This document shows positions 10,046 through 19,392 of a DNA stretch of 64,000 nt, piece by piece. The DNA is taken from positions 1 to 64,000 of the forward strand of contig NZ_PZJJ01000006.1 in assembly GCF_003044065.1 (NCBI RefSeq), read 5' to 3'. The DNA comes from Alkalicoccus saliphilus. Its GTDB lineage: Bacteria; Bacillota; Bacilli; Bacillales; Salisediminibacteriaceae. A model generated the notes under the pieces. That model ran no database searches. It was not told the DNA's origin and was given only the letters and a program-made list of their open reading frames with translations. Every line of letters starts with the position of its first letter. The first letter of the stretch is position 1. A program made the translations under genes and the position numbers.

Positions 10046-10540
10046 ATGTACGCCGTTTTATTCGCTGTCCTGGCCAGTATGATGGCTGTTGCTGCCTTAA
10101 TTATCAGAATGAAGGCCATGAAAAAGCCAGCGAGCGCCAGAAAAATTTTAATACCACCGATCGCGATGTCTACGGGTTTTTTAATGTTTTTATATCCCCC
10201 GGTCCAGCAGATTACCTGGCTGGAAACAGCGGAAGCTTTGACGGTCGGATTTTTGTTTTCCATTTTATTAATCAAAACGTCCTCTTTTGAAATACGGAAT
10301 AACAATGTCTATATGAAACGATCAAAGATTTTTCCATTTATTCTGCTGGGTCTGCTTATAGGAAGAATTATCTTTAAAGCAGTTTTCGGCATTTATTTTG
10401 AATATGAAGTACTTGCAGGCATGTTTTTTCTTTTAGCTTTTGGGATGCTTCTCCCGTGGCGGATAGCAATGTTTTTCAAATTCAAAGAAGTAGAAAGGCA
10501 GCTTAAAACGGACCTCTCTGCGGAGAGCTCTCCGGCCTGA
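10046..10540 (+). CDS. ccdC: CcdC-family membrane protein
   Basis: A 164-residue multi-pass membrane protein of the CcdC/YneJ (DUF1453) family, found beside the thiol-disulfide membrane protein CcdA in B. subtilis. About five hydrophobic segments, with MKKPASARKILIPPIAMSTGFLMF typical of the family. I chose the ATG at 10046, which has GAGAGG 9 bases upstream; the ATG at 10028 has no ribosome site. ccdA and yneI, its neighbours in B. subtilis, are absent here, so a link to cytochrome c maturation is unproven. Confidence 0.88.
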   Translation: MYAVLFAVLASMMAVAALIIRMKAMKKPASARKILIPPIAMSTGFLMFLYPPVQQITWLETAEALTVGFLFSILLIKTSSFEIRNNNVYMKRSKIFPFILLGLLIGRIIFKAVFGIYFEYEVLAGMFFLLAFGMLLPWRIAMFFKFKEVERQLKTDLSAESSPA

Positions 10541-10541
10541 A

Positions 10542-10575
10542 AAAAAGCACGGCCTGCATGCAGGCCGTGCTTTTT
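10542..10575. terminator. Bidirectional terminator after ccdC
   Basis: AAAAAGCACGGCCTGC and its exact reverse complement meet head to head, giving a perfect palindrome with A and T runs on both sides. It separates ccdC from the convergent yneK. Confidence 0.9.
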
Positions 10576-10662
10576 ATACATTCAGTATTCAATTATCAGG
10601 AATGAAGAGAGCCCCGGACCGGTGTAAAGTAATTCCTGACCGGGGGAAGAGTCATTCCGGAA

Positions 10663-11100
10663 TCAGGAAGACTGCTCGAAATAAAGTTCGTAGGGAGAAA
10701 CGTCTATGTTCTTCTCTGCAAGCTTTTTGCGCAGAAATTTATGGTCTCTTTTAGGAGTGGCTGCAATATATCCTTTTACTATCAATTCTTCCGTTAATTC
10801 CGAGGCGTTCTCTTCTACCGCATATTCTCCAATTTTACCGGCGATTTTCTGTTTGGCAATATCCCGGAATAGTTCAGGAACTGGTTCAACAAGTTCATTC
10901 AGAAATGCTTTTTTGTCTTCTGTCCAAAGATGAAGCGTTTTATTTATATAGTAGTCCTGCCAGTCCAGAATGGAATTGCCATCTTCTTTAGGAAGTTTTT
11001 TCAGAAACTTTCGGAACATAAAATAGCCGCCGATCGCTACGAGTACAAAAACGAGAACCGACCAGAATAAAATAAACCACATGAATAAATCTTCCATCAT
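10663..11100 (-). CDS. yneK: DUF2621 membrane protein YneK
   Basis: A 145-residue protein with one N-terminal membrane segment (FILFWSVLVFVLVAIGGYFMF) and a soluble domain (SILDWQDYYINKTLHLWTEDKK ... FLRKKLAEKNIDVSPYELYF), matching B. subtilis YneK. The ATG at 11100 follows GAGGTGG; an upstream in-frame extension to 11193 has no ribosome site. Convergent to ccdC, as in B. subtilis. Function unknown. Confidence 0.88.
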   Translation of the reverse strand: MMEDLFMWFILFWSVLVFVLVAIGGYFMFRKFLKKLPKEDGNSILDWQDYYINKTLHLWTEDKKAFLNELVEPVPELFRDIAKQKIAGKIGEYAVEENASELTEELIVKGYIAATPKRDHKFLRKKLAEKNIDVSPYELYFEQSS

Positions 11101-11177
11101 TTTTTTCCACCTCGTTTCATCTTCTATTTTACGACAGGAAAAGAGATAAGAAAAGCAGATGAAGGACGAAAAAACAA

Positions 11178-11202
11178 AAAAAGCCGGCTTCAACCGGCTT
11201 TC
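11178..11202 (-). terminator. tRNA-Sec terminator
   Basis: On the minus strand AAAGCCGG and CCGGCTTT pair around TTGAAG, followed by a T-rich run, just after the tRNA-Sec 3' end. Confidence 0.85.
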
Positions 11203-11215
11203 GATCCATTAATAT

Positions 11216-11312
11216 TGGCGGGACCGTGTGGGAATCGAACCCACCGGAGACGTCACGCGCCTCCCAAAAGGCTTTGAAGGCCCAGGTAAGCACCAGCTAC
11301 ACATCCGGCCCC
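11216..11312 (-). tRNA. selC: Selenocysteine tRNA (anticodon UCA)
   Basis: 97 bases including an encoded CCA. The 5' GGGGCCGG pairs with the 3' CGGUCCC arm (extended acceptor stem, discriminator G). The anticodon loop is CUUCAAA with UCA. A long variable arm GGAGGCG/CGUCUCC has 7 pairs, and the T arm is GUGGG-UUCGAUU-CCCAC. This pattern is diagnostic for tRNA-Sec. It is divergent from selB, has its own promoter and terminator, and supplies the decoder for the UGA codons of selD and the SelW-like gene. Confidence 0.97.
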
Positions 11313-11327
11313 ATAACAACGTCTCTA

Positions 11328-11356
11328 ATTATAATAGAGAGGATCAAAGATTGCAA
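11328..11356 (-). promoter_or_regulatory. tRNA-Sec promoter
   Basis: Minus-strand TTGCAA (11351-11356) and a perfect TATAAT (11328-11333) are 17 bases apart, placing the start about 7-10 bases before the mature tRNA 5' end. Confidence 0.8.
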
Positions 11357-11407
11357 TCAGACAATATTTTACGATATCTTTAATGGAAATGCAGGGAGGG
11401 GGTACTT

Positions 11408-13279
11408 ATGAAAAAGTATTATACGATTGGTATGGCCGGCCATATCGACCATGGCAAAACAACTCTTACAAAAGCGTTAACAAATATGGATACAGACCGG
11501 CTGAAGGAAGAAAAGGAACGGTCTATATCCATTGAACCTGGTTACGCTCCTTTTCATACAGACGATGAGTGGGAAGTCTCTATTGTGGACGTACCGGGAC
11601 ATGAGAAATTTATCCGGCAGATGATCGCAGGCGTGGCGGGTATAGACGCCGTAATTTTAGTTATAGCAGCAGATGAAGGAGTTATGCCTCAGACGAAGGA
11701 ACATTTACAGATTCTGGATCTTCTCGGGGTGAGTCAGGGAATGATTGTATTTACGAAGTCTGAAGGACTTGAAGAAGATATGGAAGAGCTTCTTAAGGAA
11801 GATGCGCAACATCACACAGCCGGAACTTTTTTAGAAAAAAGTCCCGTGTACTTCGTAGACAGTATCAGCCTGAAAAATATATCGGCTCTGCGTAAGGATA
11901 TTAATACCATGCTGGAAAAAACACCACAGCGTCGGGCGGGAAGTGGTTTCCGTATGCCTGTGGACCAGTCATTTACGGTCAAGGGACAGGGGACCGTAGT
12001 CAGGGGTACTATTTTTAACGGTTCGGTAAACGAAGGGGATAATGTGCAGCTTCTTCCGCAGAATAAGGCTATCCGCATAAGACAGATTCAAGTTCATCAT
12101 GAAAAAAGGTTTTCTGGAAGAGCCGGGCAGCGGGCGGCTTTAAATCTGGGAGGTGTGGATTATGATGACATCTCCCGGGGAGATGTCATTGTTAAAGGCT
12201 CCTTCCCAGTAACTAAAACTATTGATATAGCATTGCAGCCTGTGGATTTATTTACGATTCCGCTTAAACAGCGGAGTCCGGTTAAAATCCACACCGGTAC
12301 TTCAGAAGTATACGGGACAATTGTATTTTTTGACCGGAACGAGCTGAATCCGGGAGAAAAGGAAGAAATATTATGTCAAATACGTCTCGATCAGGAAATT
12401 GTTGCTGACCGTAACGATCGATTCATTCTGAGGCGTCCAACACCTGCAGAAACAATCGGGGGAGGCCGTATAATAGATCCTTTTGGAGGTAAATACCGGT
12501 TCGGTAAACAAACAGTGCAAATGCTGAACCAAAAGAAAGAGGGAACCCCGGAAGAGCGTCTTGTTTTTGCGTTGCAGCAGGGATCGGCGATGACTGCTGC
12601 AGAGCTTGCTGCAAAAATATCAATTAGTACAGAGGAACTGGAGTACGAAGTGAAAAACAGCAGTAAACTGATGGAAATAGGCGGCTGGCTGCTTACAACT
12701 GAAGACGGTTCAGAGATGAAAGATCATATAAAAAATCTTCTGGCAGAATATCATTCCACTTATCCGATGCGCCCGGGGAAAAATGTGGCAGAGCTCATTA
12801 AAAGCCTGCCGGTACCAGAACAGGCAGGAACAAAATTTCTCCAGTATCTTGAAAAAAATAAACAAATTATCAGGGAAGCAGAATTTGTTTATCTGCCGGA
12901 ATTCACACCTTCTTATCCGAAGCCATGGGCCAGGAGAATGGAGCAGGTGGAAAACAGCATTCTGAAAAGTGGGATGGAAGTCCCTGTATTTGAAGAGGCT
13001 GCCGCAGAGGCAGGGCTCGATAAACAGCAGACTGCTGAACTATACAATTTTTTTCTGCGCAGCTCCATGTATAAACTCGATGAAAAACACCTTATCTCTG
13101 AAAGTGCGGTTAAAAAAGCTGTTTCGAAGCTGAAAACTGAGAAAAGTGAAAAATTCACCCTTCAGGATGCTAAACAGCATCTGGGGTTATCCAGGAAATA
13201 TCTCGTACCCCTTCTTGAACTTTTTGATAAGCTTCAATTTACAAAGCGGGAAGAGGAGTACCGGGTATGGAAAAATTAA
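11408..13279 (+). CDS. selB: Selenocysteine-specific elongation factor SelB
   Basis: SelB is the EF-Tu paralogue that carries Sec-tRNA to the ribosome and binds the SECIS hairpin of selenoprotein mRNAs. The 623-residue protein has the GTPase domain (G1 GHIDHGKT at 11-18, G3 DVPGHEKF), EF-Tu-like domains 2 and 3, and four C-terminal winged-helix repeats (about residues 380-620) that bind SECIS. The G4 motif reads TKSE where TKxD is usual. GGGAGGGGG precedes the ATG. It lies within a compact sel locus. Confidence 0.97.
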   Translation: MKKYYTIGMAGHIDHGKTTLTKALTNMDTDRLKEEKERSISIEPGYAPFHTDDEWEVSIVDVPGHEKFIRQMIAGVAGIDAVILVIAADEGVMPQTKEHLQILDLLGVSQGMIVFTKSEGLEEDMEELLKEDAQHHTAGTFLEKSPVYFVDSISLKNISALRKDINTMLEKTPQRRAGSGFRMPVDQSFTVKGQGTVVRGTIFNGSVNEGDNVQLLPQNKAIRIRQIQVHHEKRFSGRAGQRAALNLGGVDYDDISRGDVIVKGSFPVTKTIDIALQPVDLFTIPLKQRSPVKIHTGTSEVYGTIVFFDRNELNPGEKEEILCQIRLDQEIVADRNDRFILRRPTPAETIGGGRIIDPFGGKYRFGKQTVQMLNQKKEGTPEERLVFALQQGSAMTAAELAAKISISTEELEYEVKNSSKLMEIGGWLLTTEDGSEMKDHIKNLLAEYHSTYPMRPGKNVAELIKSLPVPEQAGTKFLQYLEKNKQIIREAEFVYLPEFTPSYPKPWARRMEQVENSILKSGMEVPVFEEAAAEAGLDKQQTAELYNFFLRSSMYKLDEKHLISESAVKKAVSKLKTEKSEKFTLQDAKQHLGLSRKYLVPLLELFDKLQFTKREEEYRVWKN

Positions 13280-13395
13280 AAATATAAATACGTAATTTTT
13301 GTGGATTTTAAAAGAAAATCGATCAGCACCGAAATTTTAGAATGACAGAAAAATCCTGTGCTGCAGCGGGTGTGCAGGAGGAAGTTTTGCATAAC

Positions 13396-13436
13396 AAAAG
13401 AGAGTGCCTCCGTAGGGAACGGAGCACTCTCTTTTT
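13396..13436. terminator. Bidirectional terminator between selB and selD
   Basis: AAAGAGAGTGC pairs with GCACTCTCTTT, with an inner CTCCG/CGGAG pairing. T runs on both strands serve the convergent selB and selD. Confidence 0.9.
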
Positions 13437-13440
13437 GCCG

Positions 13441-14517
13441 CTAATCAGCCGGTGGGGCATGGGTAACGTAAACCGTTTTTTCTTTCTTTTCTGTCACTTT
13501 TCCGACAATGTGCGCTTTGAAATCTGCAGTCTGCATATCTTTTACATATAAGTCCGCTTCTTCAGGCGTCATGCTGATGAGCAGACCTCCGGAAGTAATA
13601 GAGTCGGCAATACTTAATTTTTCGTGTTCCTTTAACGTTTCTGCGTAGGAAACATTACTGCCTATCCACTTCACGTTTTCCATCGTACCTCCTGGAACTG
13701 TCCCTTCTTCAGCAAGGCGGGACGTGCCGGGGAGGAATGGAACCGCATTAAAGTCGAAAGTGAAGCTGACATCGCTCCCATGAGCCATTTCATAGCCGTG
13801 GCCGATTAAACCGAAACCGGTGATGTCGGTAACTGCATGCGGCTCGTAGTTTCGAAGCTTCTCTGATGCTTCTTTATTTAAGTGAGCCATCGTCCGTGAA
13901 ACAGCATTTATTTCTCTGGGGGAGGCTTTTCCTTTTTTAATTGCTGTAGTTATAATGCCGGTACCGAGGGGTTTTGTCAGTACGAGTACATCCCCCGGAC
14001 GTGCCCCGACATTTTTGAAAATTTTCTCCGGGTGTACAATGCCTGTACAGCTCAGACCGAATTTCGGTTCCGGGTCATCAATGGAATGCCCGCCGGCAGT
14101 AACCGCACCGGCTTCTTTGACTTTGTCGGCAGCACCACGAAGGATATCTGTGAGCATTTGAGGGGGAAGCTTTTTAATCGGGAAACCAACGATATTCAAA
14201 ACAGTCGCAGGTTTTCCTCCCATTGCATACACATCACTCAGGGCGTTTGCAGCTGCAATTTGTCCAAACATGTAGGGATCGTCGACTATCGGCGTGAAAT
14301 AATCAACCGTCTGAACAAGAGCAATATCTTCCGTCAGCTGATACACCCCTGCATCGTCAGCGGTATCAATACCAACGAGGAGCTTTTCAGCATTTTCATT
14401 TTCAGGCAGGTGACGCAAAACTTGCGCCAGGTCCTCAGGACCGATTTTGCATCCTCAACCAGCTTTTTTCGTCATAGAAGTGAGGCGCTCGGGTGTAGTT
14501 ATATTTTTCTTTTTCAT
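13441..14517 (-). CDS. selD: Selenophosphate synthetase SelD, a selenoprotein with Sec21
   Basis: Makes selenophosphate from selenide and ATP for SelA and MnmH. The true gene starts at ATG 14517 (AGGAGGGG upstream) and reads through an in-frame TGA at 14455-14457, giving 358 residues with Sec at 21 in KKAGUGCKIGPEDL, the position of the catalytic Cys/Sec in the family. Calling only the open frame from 14418 loses the catalytic N-terminus. A SECIS hairpin follows the TGA. Conserved DDAGVY and TVDYFTPIVDDP motifs are intact. SelD therefore needs its own product to be made. Confidence 0.97.
14415..14450 (-). promoter_or_regulatory. Bacterial SECIS element of selD
   Basis: Starting 4 bases after the UGA, GCAAAA (14445-14450) pairs with TTTTGC (14415-14420). 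The apical hairpin GGTCC-TGA-GGACC occupies 14430-14442. The apical loop is 17 bases from the UGA and has G second, within the published bacterial SECIS consensus (loop about 16-37 bases away, G among its first two bases). Confidence 0.85.
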
Positions 14518-14542
14518 TAGTTGTTCCCCTCCTTTCTGTTAC

Positions 14543-14571
14543 ATTATACCTTCTGCGTTGACCACATCCAA
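14543..14571 (-). promoter_or_regulatory. selD promoter
   Basis: Minus-strand TTGGAT (14566-14571) and perfect TATAAT (14543-14548), 17 bases apart. It overlaps the divergent promoter of the SelW-like gene. Confidence 0.7.
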
Positions 14572-14586
14572 ACAATAAACTAGAAT
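14558..14586 (+). promoter_or_regulatory. Promoter of the SelW-like gene
   Basis: TTGACC (14558-14563) and TAGAAT (14581-14586), 17 bases apart. Its -35 box overlaps the divergent selD promoter, so the two genes may compete for polymerase or be co-regulated. Confidence 0.65.
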
Positions 14587-14619
14587 TAAGAAAAGAGAGG
14601 ACGGAAGGGGAGCTGCCGC

Positions 14620-14844
14620 ATGAAAATAACCATTGAATTCTGCATGCAGTGAAACTATGCGCCAAAGGCTGCGAGTTTCGCAGAAGAAATATTCAGTGAG
14701 ATGCGCCGTGAAATTACCTGTTTTGAACTCATCCCCTCTTCAGGAGGAGCTTTCGAAGTTTACAAAGAAGGAAAATTAATTTACTCAAAATTAAGCACCG
14801 GGTCTTTTCCGGACACAGAAAGCATTATTAAACTATTAAAGTAA
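14620..14844 (+). CDS. SelW/SelT/SelH-like small selenoprotein (CxxU)
   Basis: A 74-residue thioredoxin-like Rdx-family protein found by reading TGA 14650-14652 as Sec. The N-terminus MKITIEFCMQUNYAPKAAS shows the CxxU redox motif (Cys8, Sec11) after the first beta strand. The GAFEVYKEGKLIYSKLSTGSFPD segment with the conserved G-x-F-P turn and the end IIKLLK match the SelW family throughout. GAAGGGGAG precedes the ATG. A SECIS-type hairpin follows the UGA. It sits between selD and selA, has its own promoter, and is too short and interrupted for normal gene callers. Likely a redox protein; partner unknown. Confidence 0.93.
14669..14683 (+). promoter_or_regulatory. SECIS hairpin of the SelW-like gene
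   Basis: CTGCGA (14669-14674) and TCGCAG (14678-14683) form a perfect 6-bp stem with loop GTT. The loop is 22 bases after the UGA and begins with G, as expected for a bacterial SECIS. Confidence 0.8.
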
Positions 14845-14846
14845 TA

Positions 14847-14885
14847 GTTAAAGGCTTCGTTTCCAATGGGAACGAAGCCTTTAAC
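14847..14885. terminator. Long hairpin after the SelW-like gene
   Basis: GTTAAAGGCTTCGTT and AACGAAGCCTTTAAC pair around a short loop immediately after the stop codon. The downstream T run is short (ATTTCC), so termination may be incomplete. Confidence 0.65.
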
Positions 14886-14897
14886 ATTTCCGGCAGT

Positions 14898-14926
14898 TCG
14901 ACACAGTTAAGAATCTCCCGTATAAT
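14898..14926 (+). promoter_or_regulatory. Putative promoter of the membrane peptide-selA pair
   Basis: Perfect TATAAT (14921-14926) with a weak TTCGAC 17 bases upstream, 37 bases before the small ORF. Confidence 0.5.
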
Positions 14927-14962
14927 AGCAAATAGATGGAAAATTGAAAGGAGCGTTTTAAT

Positions 14963-15067
14963 ATGTTCAGCAGAATCATTAAACTGCTTTTTGTAGTAGG
15001 TTTTGGGATTTATACGTATGGTCTCGCAGAGGATGAAAAGAAAAGAAGGCAGCTGACGTCCTCGTGA
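14963..15067 (+). CDS. 34-residue membrane peptide coupled to selA
   Basis: ATG with GAAAGGAG upstream encodes MFSRIIKLLFVVGFGIYTYG followed by a charged tail LAEDEKKRRQLTSS. One transmembrane helix is predicted, with its C-terminal tail charged. The TGA stop (15065-15067) overlaps the GTG start of selA (15064-15066), so selA translation is probably coupled to this ORF. I do not recognise a family. It may be a real small protein or a leader ORF. Confidence 0.7.
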   Translation: MFSRIIKLLFVVGFGIYTYGLAEDEKKRRQLTSS

Positions 15068-16482
15068 GCCGGACGTTTTCCGCGCAGTTTCTAAAACTCC
15101 TCCCTTCTGTTCATGAGCTTTCGGAAGCATCGGAGATAAAGGAGGCGGAAAAGCGGAATAAGCTTCCACTTAAATATACTAGAAAACTCATAAGAGATAA
15201 GGTCGAGCTCTTTCGGGCGCAGATTATCTCAGGGGTAACGACGGCAGAATCAAAAGAAGAGATGTTCAATTTAGTTCTCCAGGCCGTCCTCCCCGAAATG
15301 GAAGCAGTCAGATACAGACTTAAACCGGTAGTCAACGCTACAGGAACGGTTCTGCACACTAATCTTGGACGTGCCCGGCTGAGCCGGGAAGCTGCCCGGC
15401 ATGTATCGGAAGCTGCCCTCAGCTACAGTTCGCTGGAATACGATATTTCCACTGGTAAACGAGGCTCCCGGATGTCACTTCTGGAAGAGCTGTTAACAGA
15501 AGTGACCGGGACGGAAGCGGCTGTAGTCGTCAATAATAATGCAGCTGCTGTTTACTTTGTCTTGACAGCCCTTGCCAAAAATAAGGAAGTGATTGTATCA
15601 AGAGGAGAACTGGTGGAGATAGGCGGATCTTTTCGTGTATCGTCCATTATGGAAGAAAGCGGTGCCCGTCTTGTAGAAACAGGAACGACGAATAAAACGA
15701 GGACCGCAGATTACATTAACGCACTTACTGACGAAACATCCATGGCAATGAAAGTTCATACGAGTAATTTTGCAATTGTGGGATTCACAGAAAGTGTAAA
15801 TTCCTCTCAATTAAGACATGAACTGAATACTCACGGCCGGGAGGATGTAATAGTATACGATGATCTCGGCAGTGGGTCGCTCTATCCGTTCAGCAGTGAA
15901 AATATCGGTGACGAGCCCGTAGTCGGCAAAGTGGTTGAAAATGGAGCTGATCTTGTTTCTTTCAGCGGAGACAAACTGCTCGGAGGCCCCCAGGCCGGTA
16001 TTATTGCCGGAAAAAAAGAGCTTATAGATAAACTTAAAAAACATCAGCTTGCCAGGGTCCTTCGTCTCGACAAACTGACTATTGCAGCACTCGAAGCTAC
16101 ACTTTTTGAATATTTATACGGTGAAAATCCTAAACAAGCTCTTCCTGCAGTGCGTGATATTACAAAAACACAGGCGCAGGTCAGGGAGTGGACAGAGGAA
16201 TGTACAGCATCTGTCAGTCTGAATCAGATAATACTGACGCCGGAGCCGTCCTTTTCCAAAGTCGGGGGAGGAACAATGCCGCTTGCTGAACTTCCTACGT
16301 ATGGATTATCTGTAGAAAAAGAAGGGCTCCGGGCGGCAGATATCGAGAAATTTATGAGAAGCCGTAATAAGCCTGTGGTCGGACGGATTTTAGCCGGCAG
16401 ATTTTATATGGATATGAGGACTGTAGAACAGGAAGACTGGGCTGCAGCAGCTGAAGCACTTAAAGAACTTGATGTATTGTAA
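15064..16482 (+). CDS. selA: L-seryl-tRNA(Sec) selenium transferase SelA
   Basis: PLP enzyme that converts Ser-tRNA(Sec) to Sec-tRNA with selenophosphate. 472 residues, usual length. The N-terminal tRNA-binding domain (FLKLLPSVHELSEAS) is followed by the fold-type I core with NATGTVLHTNLGR near 91-103 and the PLP lysine K304 in SFSGDKLLGGPQAG. The GTG start at 15064 overlaps the stop of the upstream small ORF and has no strong site of its own, which supports translational coupling. It completes the Sec pathway with selB, selD and selC. Confidence 0.97.
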   Translation: MSRTFSAQFLKLLPSVHELSEASEIKEAEKRNKLPLKYTRKLIRDKVELFRAQIISGVTTAESKEEMFNLVLQAVLPEMEAVRYRLKPVVNATGTVLHTNLGRARLSREAARHVSEAALSYSSLEYDISTGKRGSRMSLLEELLTEVTGTEAAVVVNNNAAAVYFVLTALAKNKEVIVSRGELVEIGGSFRVSSIMEESGARLVETGTTNKTRTADYINALTDETSMAMKVHTSNFAIVGFTESVNSSQLRHELNTHGREDVIVYDDLGSGSLYPFSSENIGDEPVVGKVVENGADLVSFSGDKLLGGPQAGIIAGKKELIDKLKKHQLARVLRLDKLTIAALEATLFEYLYGENPKQALPAVRDITKTQAQVREWTEECTASVSLNQIILTPEPSFSKVGGGTMPLAELPTYGLSVEKEGLRAADIEKFMRSRNKPVVGRILAGRFYMDMRTVEQEDWAAAAEALKELDVL

Positions 16483-16576
16483 TGTAATTAAATGCATAAA
16501 TTCATCTTGCATTGTATTCGTTTTCAATTCATAATAGTTATTGGCGGATAATTGTCAATTTCACCTTAAAAGACTT

Positions 16577-16605
16577 TAGACAATTGTGAAAATGTATTAT
16601 ATGAT
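16577..16605 (+). promoter_or_regulatory. Putative acnA promoter
   Basis: TAGACA (16577-16582) and TATGAT (16600-16605), 17 bases apart, ahead of the CAAGGAGGG ribosome site. The spacer is AT-rich; I cannot assign a CcpC or CodY site with confidence. Confidence 0.5.
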
Positions 16606-16628
16606 AATAACCAAGGAGGGAATTACAT

Positions 16629-19352
16629 ATGTCAAATGAAAAAGAAACACTTTATAACTCCAAAAGAACTTTTGAAGTAAACAATGAAACGTATCATTAT
16701 TATGATCTGAAGGCAATTGAAGAAGCAGGGGTTGGGAATGTCAGCAGACTCCCATATTCTGTACGGGTTCTTCTCGAATCAGTACTCCGTCAGCATGATG
16801 GACATGTAATTAAAGAAGATCACGTGGAAAACCTTGCTAACTGGGGCACCGACAAACTGAAAAGCATCGACGTTCCTTTCAAGCCGGCAAGAGTTATTCT
16901 GCAGGATTTTACAGGAGTCCCTGCGGTGGTGGACCTTGCGTCTCTCCGAAAGGCTATGTCCGATCTTGGAGGCAACCCGAAAGAAATCAATCCGGCGATT
17001 CCGGTCGATCTAGTAGTCGACCACTCCGTACAGGTTGATGATTTTGGATCCCCTGATTCCCTGCGCCGCAATATGGAACTGGAATTCGAGCGGAACCTTG
17101 AACGGTACAAATTCCTTAACTGGGCTCAAAAATCACTGGATAACTACCGTGCAGTTCCACCGGCAACCGGTATTGTACACCAGGTGAACCTGGAATATCT
17201 GGCTAACGTAGTAATGCAGTCGGAAACAAACGGTGGAGAGAAAACGGCTTTTCCTGATTCTCTCGTCGGAACGGACTCCCATACAACGATGATTAACGGA
17301 CTTGGAGTACTCGGCTGGGGCGTTGGTGGTATTGAAGCGGAAGCAGGAATGCTGCAGCAGCCTTCCTATTTCCCGGTGCCTGAAGTTGTAGGTGTGAAGC
17401 TGGATGGAGCTCTTCCTGAAGGAGCGACTGCCACAGACCTCGCTTTGAAGGTGACACAGGCGCTGCGTGAGAAAAACGTAGTAGGCAAATTTGTGGAATT
17501 CTTTGGACCGGGACTTGCTGAAATGACATTGGCGGATCGTGCTACAATTTCCAACATGGCTCCTGAATACGGTGCGACATGCGGATTTTTCCCTGTAGAT
17601 GACGAAACGTTAAATTACCTCCGGTTCACAGGCCGCAGTGAAGAACTCGTCCAGCTCGTGGAAGCTTACTCCAAAGCCAACCACATGTTCTATACGCCGG
17701 GTGGTCAGGATCCGGAGTTTACAGATGTGCTGAATATTGATCTTGGAAGCATTCAGCCTAACCTTGCCGGACCAAAGCGTCCTCAGGATCTTATTGAACT
17801 GAAGGATATGAAAAAAGAGTGGGAGCAGGCTCTGACTGCACCCGTAAGCAATAAAGGGTTCGGCCTTTCACCGGAGGAAGTTGACAAGCAGGTGGAAGTG
17901 GATCATCCGAATGGCAAAAAATCCACCCTTAAAACAGGGTCACTCGCCATTGCTGCAATTACGAGCTGTACAAACACTTCCAACCCGCACGTAATGCTCG
18001 GTTCCGGACTCCTCGCTAAGAAAGCTGTAGAGCATGGACTGGAAGTGCCGGAGTATGTTAAAACAAGTCTTGCACCAGGGTCTAAAGTAGTGACAGGATA
18101 CCTTGAAAATGCCGGTCTTATGGAATACCTTGACGAACTTGGATTCAACCTTGTCGGCTACGGCTGTACGACGTGTATTGGTAACAGCGGTCCGCTGCCG
18201 GAAGAAATTGAAAAAGCTATCGCCGATTCTGACTTGACAGTTTCTTCTGTATTGAGTGGAAACCGGAACTTTGAAGGACGTATTCACCCGTTAGTGAAGG
18301 CGAATTATCTTGCTTCACCACCGCTTGTCGTAGCGTATGCTCTTGCAGGGACAGTGGATATTGATTTTTACAATGAGCCGATCGGCCAGAGTAAAGATGG
18401 AAAAGATGTCTACTTTAAAGATATCTGGCCTTCGAATGAGGAAATCCAGGCTGCTATGGAACACGCCGTGGATCCTAAACTCTTTAAAAAGGAATATGCA
18501 CGGGTATTCGACGATAATGAAGAATGGAATAAGCTCGATACACCGGAAGGAGATCTTTATAACTGGGATGAAGAGTCCACGTACATCCAGAATCCTCCTT
18601 TCTTTGAAAATCTGTCTCCGGATCCGGAGGATGTTAAACCGCTTGAAGAGCTGCGGGCAGTTGCAAAACTTGGTGATTCTGTAACTACAGACCATATTTC
18701 TCCCGCAGGGGCGATCGCGAAAAACAGCCCGGCAGGCCGATTCCTGATCGATAAGGGGCTCAGCCCGGCACAGTTTAATTCCTACGGTTCCCGTCGTGGA
18801 AATCACGAAGTAATGATGCGCGGAACGTTCGCCAACATCCGTATTAAAAATGAGCTTGCTCCAGGTACAGAAGGCGGCTACACTACCCACTGGCCTACAG
18901 GGGAAGTAATGGCGATTTATGATGCCTGCATGAAGTATAAAGAAGAAGGTACAGGTCTGATGGTGCTAGCTGGCCAGGACTACGGTATGGGAAGTTCACG
19001 TGACTGGGCTGCTAAAGGTACAAACCTTCTTGGTATTAAAACGGTTATTGCCCAGAGTTTCGAACGTATTCACCGAAGCAATCTTGTGCTCATGGGAGTG
19101 CTTCCGCTTCAGTTCCAGGAAGGTGAAAGTGCTGATACGTTGGGACTGAAAGGAACAGAGCAATTTGATGTAAAAGTATCCAACGATGTGAAACCGCGTG
19201 ATATTATCACTGTTACTGCAACGGACATTGAAAGTGGCGAAAAGAAAACCTTCGATGTTCTCGCTCGTTTCGACAGTGAAGTGGAAATTGACTACTACCG
19301 TCACGGAGGTATCCTGCCAATGGTACTCCGTAACACGCTTCAAAAAGCATAA
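16629..19352 (+). CDS. acnA: Aconitate hydratase
   Basis: TCA-cycle enzyme isomerising citrate to isocitrate through a [4Fe-4S] cluster (B. subtilis CitB, also an iron-responsive RNA-binding protein). The 907-residue length is normal. Cluster cysteines are visible in [10 protein letters not shown] and [36 protein letters not shown] and the C-terminal swivel domain with [10 protein letters not shown] are intact. CAAGGAGGG precedes the ATG. Its position next to yneP and yneQ matches B. subtilis, though selenium genes lie upstream. Confidence 0.98.
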   Translation: MSNEKETLYNSKRTFEVNNETYHYYDLKAIEEAGVGNVSRLPYSVRVLLESVLRQHDGHVIKEDHVENLANWGTDKLKSIDVPFKPARVILQDFTGVPAVVDLASLRKAMSDLGGNPKEINPAIPVDLVVDHSVQVDDFGSPDSLRRNMELEFERNLERYKFLNWAQKSLDNYRAVPPATGIVHQVNLEYLANVVMQSETNGGEKTAFPDSLVGTDSHTTMINGLGVLGWGVGGIEAEAGMLQQPSYFPVPEVVGVKLDGALPEGATATDLALKVTQALREKNVVGKFVEFFGPGLAEMTLADRATISNMAPEYGATCGFFPVDDETLNYLRFTGRSEELVQLVEAYSKANHMFYTPGGQDPEFTDVLNIDLGSIQPNLAGPKRPQDLIELKDMKKEWEQALTAPVSNKGFGLSPEEVDKQVEVDHPNGKKSTLKTGSLAIAAITSCTNTSNPHVMLGSGLLAKKAVEHGLEVPEYVKTSLAPGSKVVTGYLENAGLMEYLDELGFNLVGYGCTTCIGNSGPLPEEIEKAIADSDLTVSSVLSGNRNFEGRIHPLVKANYLASPPLVVAYALAGTVDIDFYNEPIGQSKDGKDVYFKDIWPSNEEIQAAMEHAVDPKLFKKEYARVFDDNEEWNKLDTPEGDLYNWDEESTYIQNPPFFENLSPDPEDVKPLEELRAVAKLGDSVTTDHISPAGAIAKNSPAGRFLIDKGLSPAQFNSYGSRRGNHEVMMRGTFANIRIKNELAPGTEGGYTTHWPTGEVMAIYDACMKYKEEGTGLMVLAGQDYGMGSSRDWAAKGTNLLGIKTVIAQSFERIHRSNLVLMGVLPLQFQEGESADTLGLKGTEQFDVKVSNDVKPRDIITVTATDIESGEKKTFDVLARFDSEVEIDYYRHGGILPMVLRNTLQKA

Positions 19353-19360
19353 AGTAATAA

Positions 19361-19392
19361 AAAAGTCTCCGGATAATTCCGGAGACTTTTTT
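19361..19392. terminator. acnA terminator, bidirectional
   Basis: AAAAGTCTCCGG and CCGGAGACTTTT form a 12-bp stem with an ATAATT loop. It abuts repeat copy 2 and would also end a minus-strand transcript of that repeat. Confidence 0.9.

Noticed and set aside
14435-14665. Minus-strand ORF over the SelW-like gene and the selD start
   Set aside because: It is a shadow frame with no ribosome site or similarity and conflicts with two well-supported selenoprotein genes.
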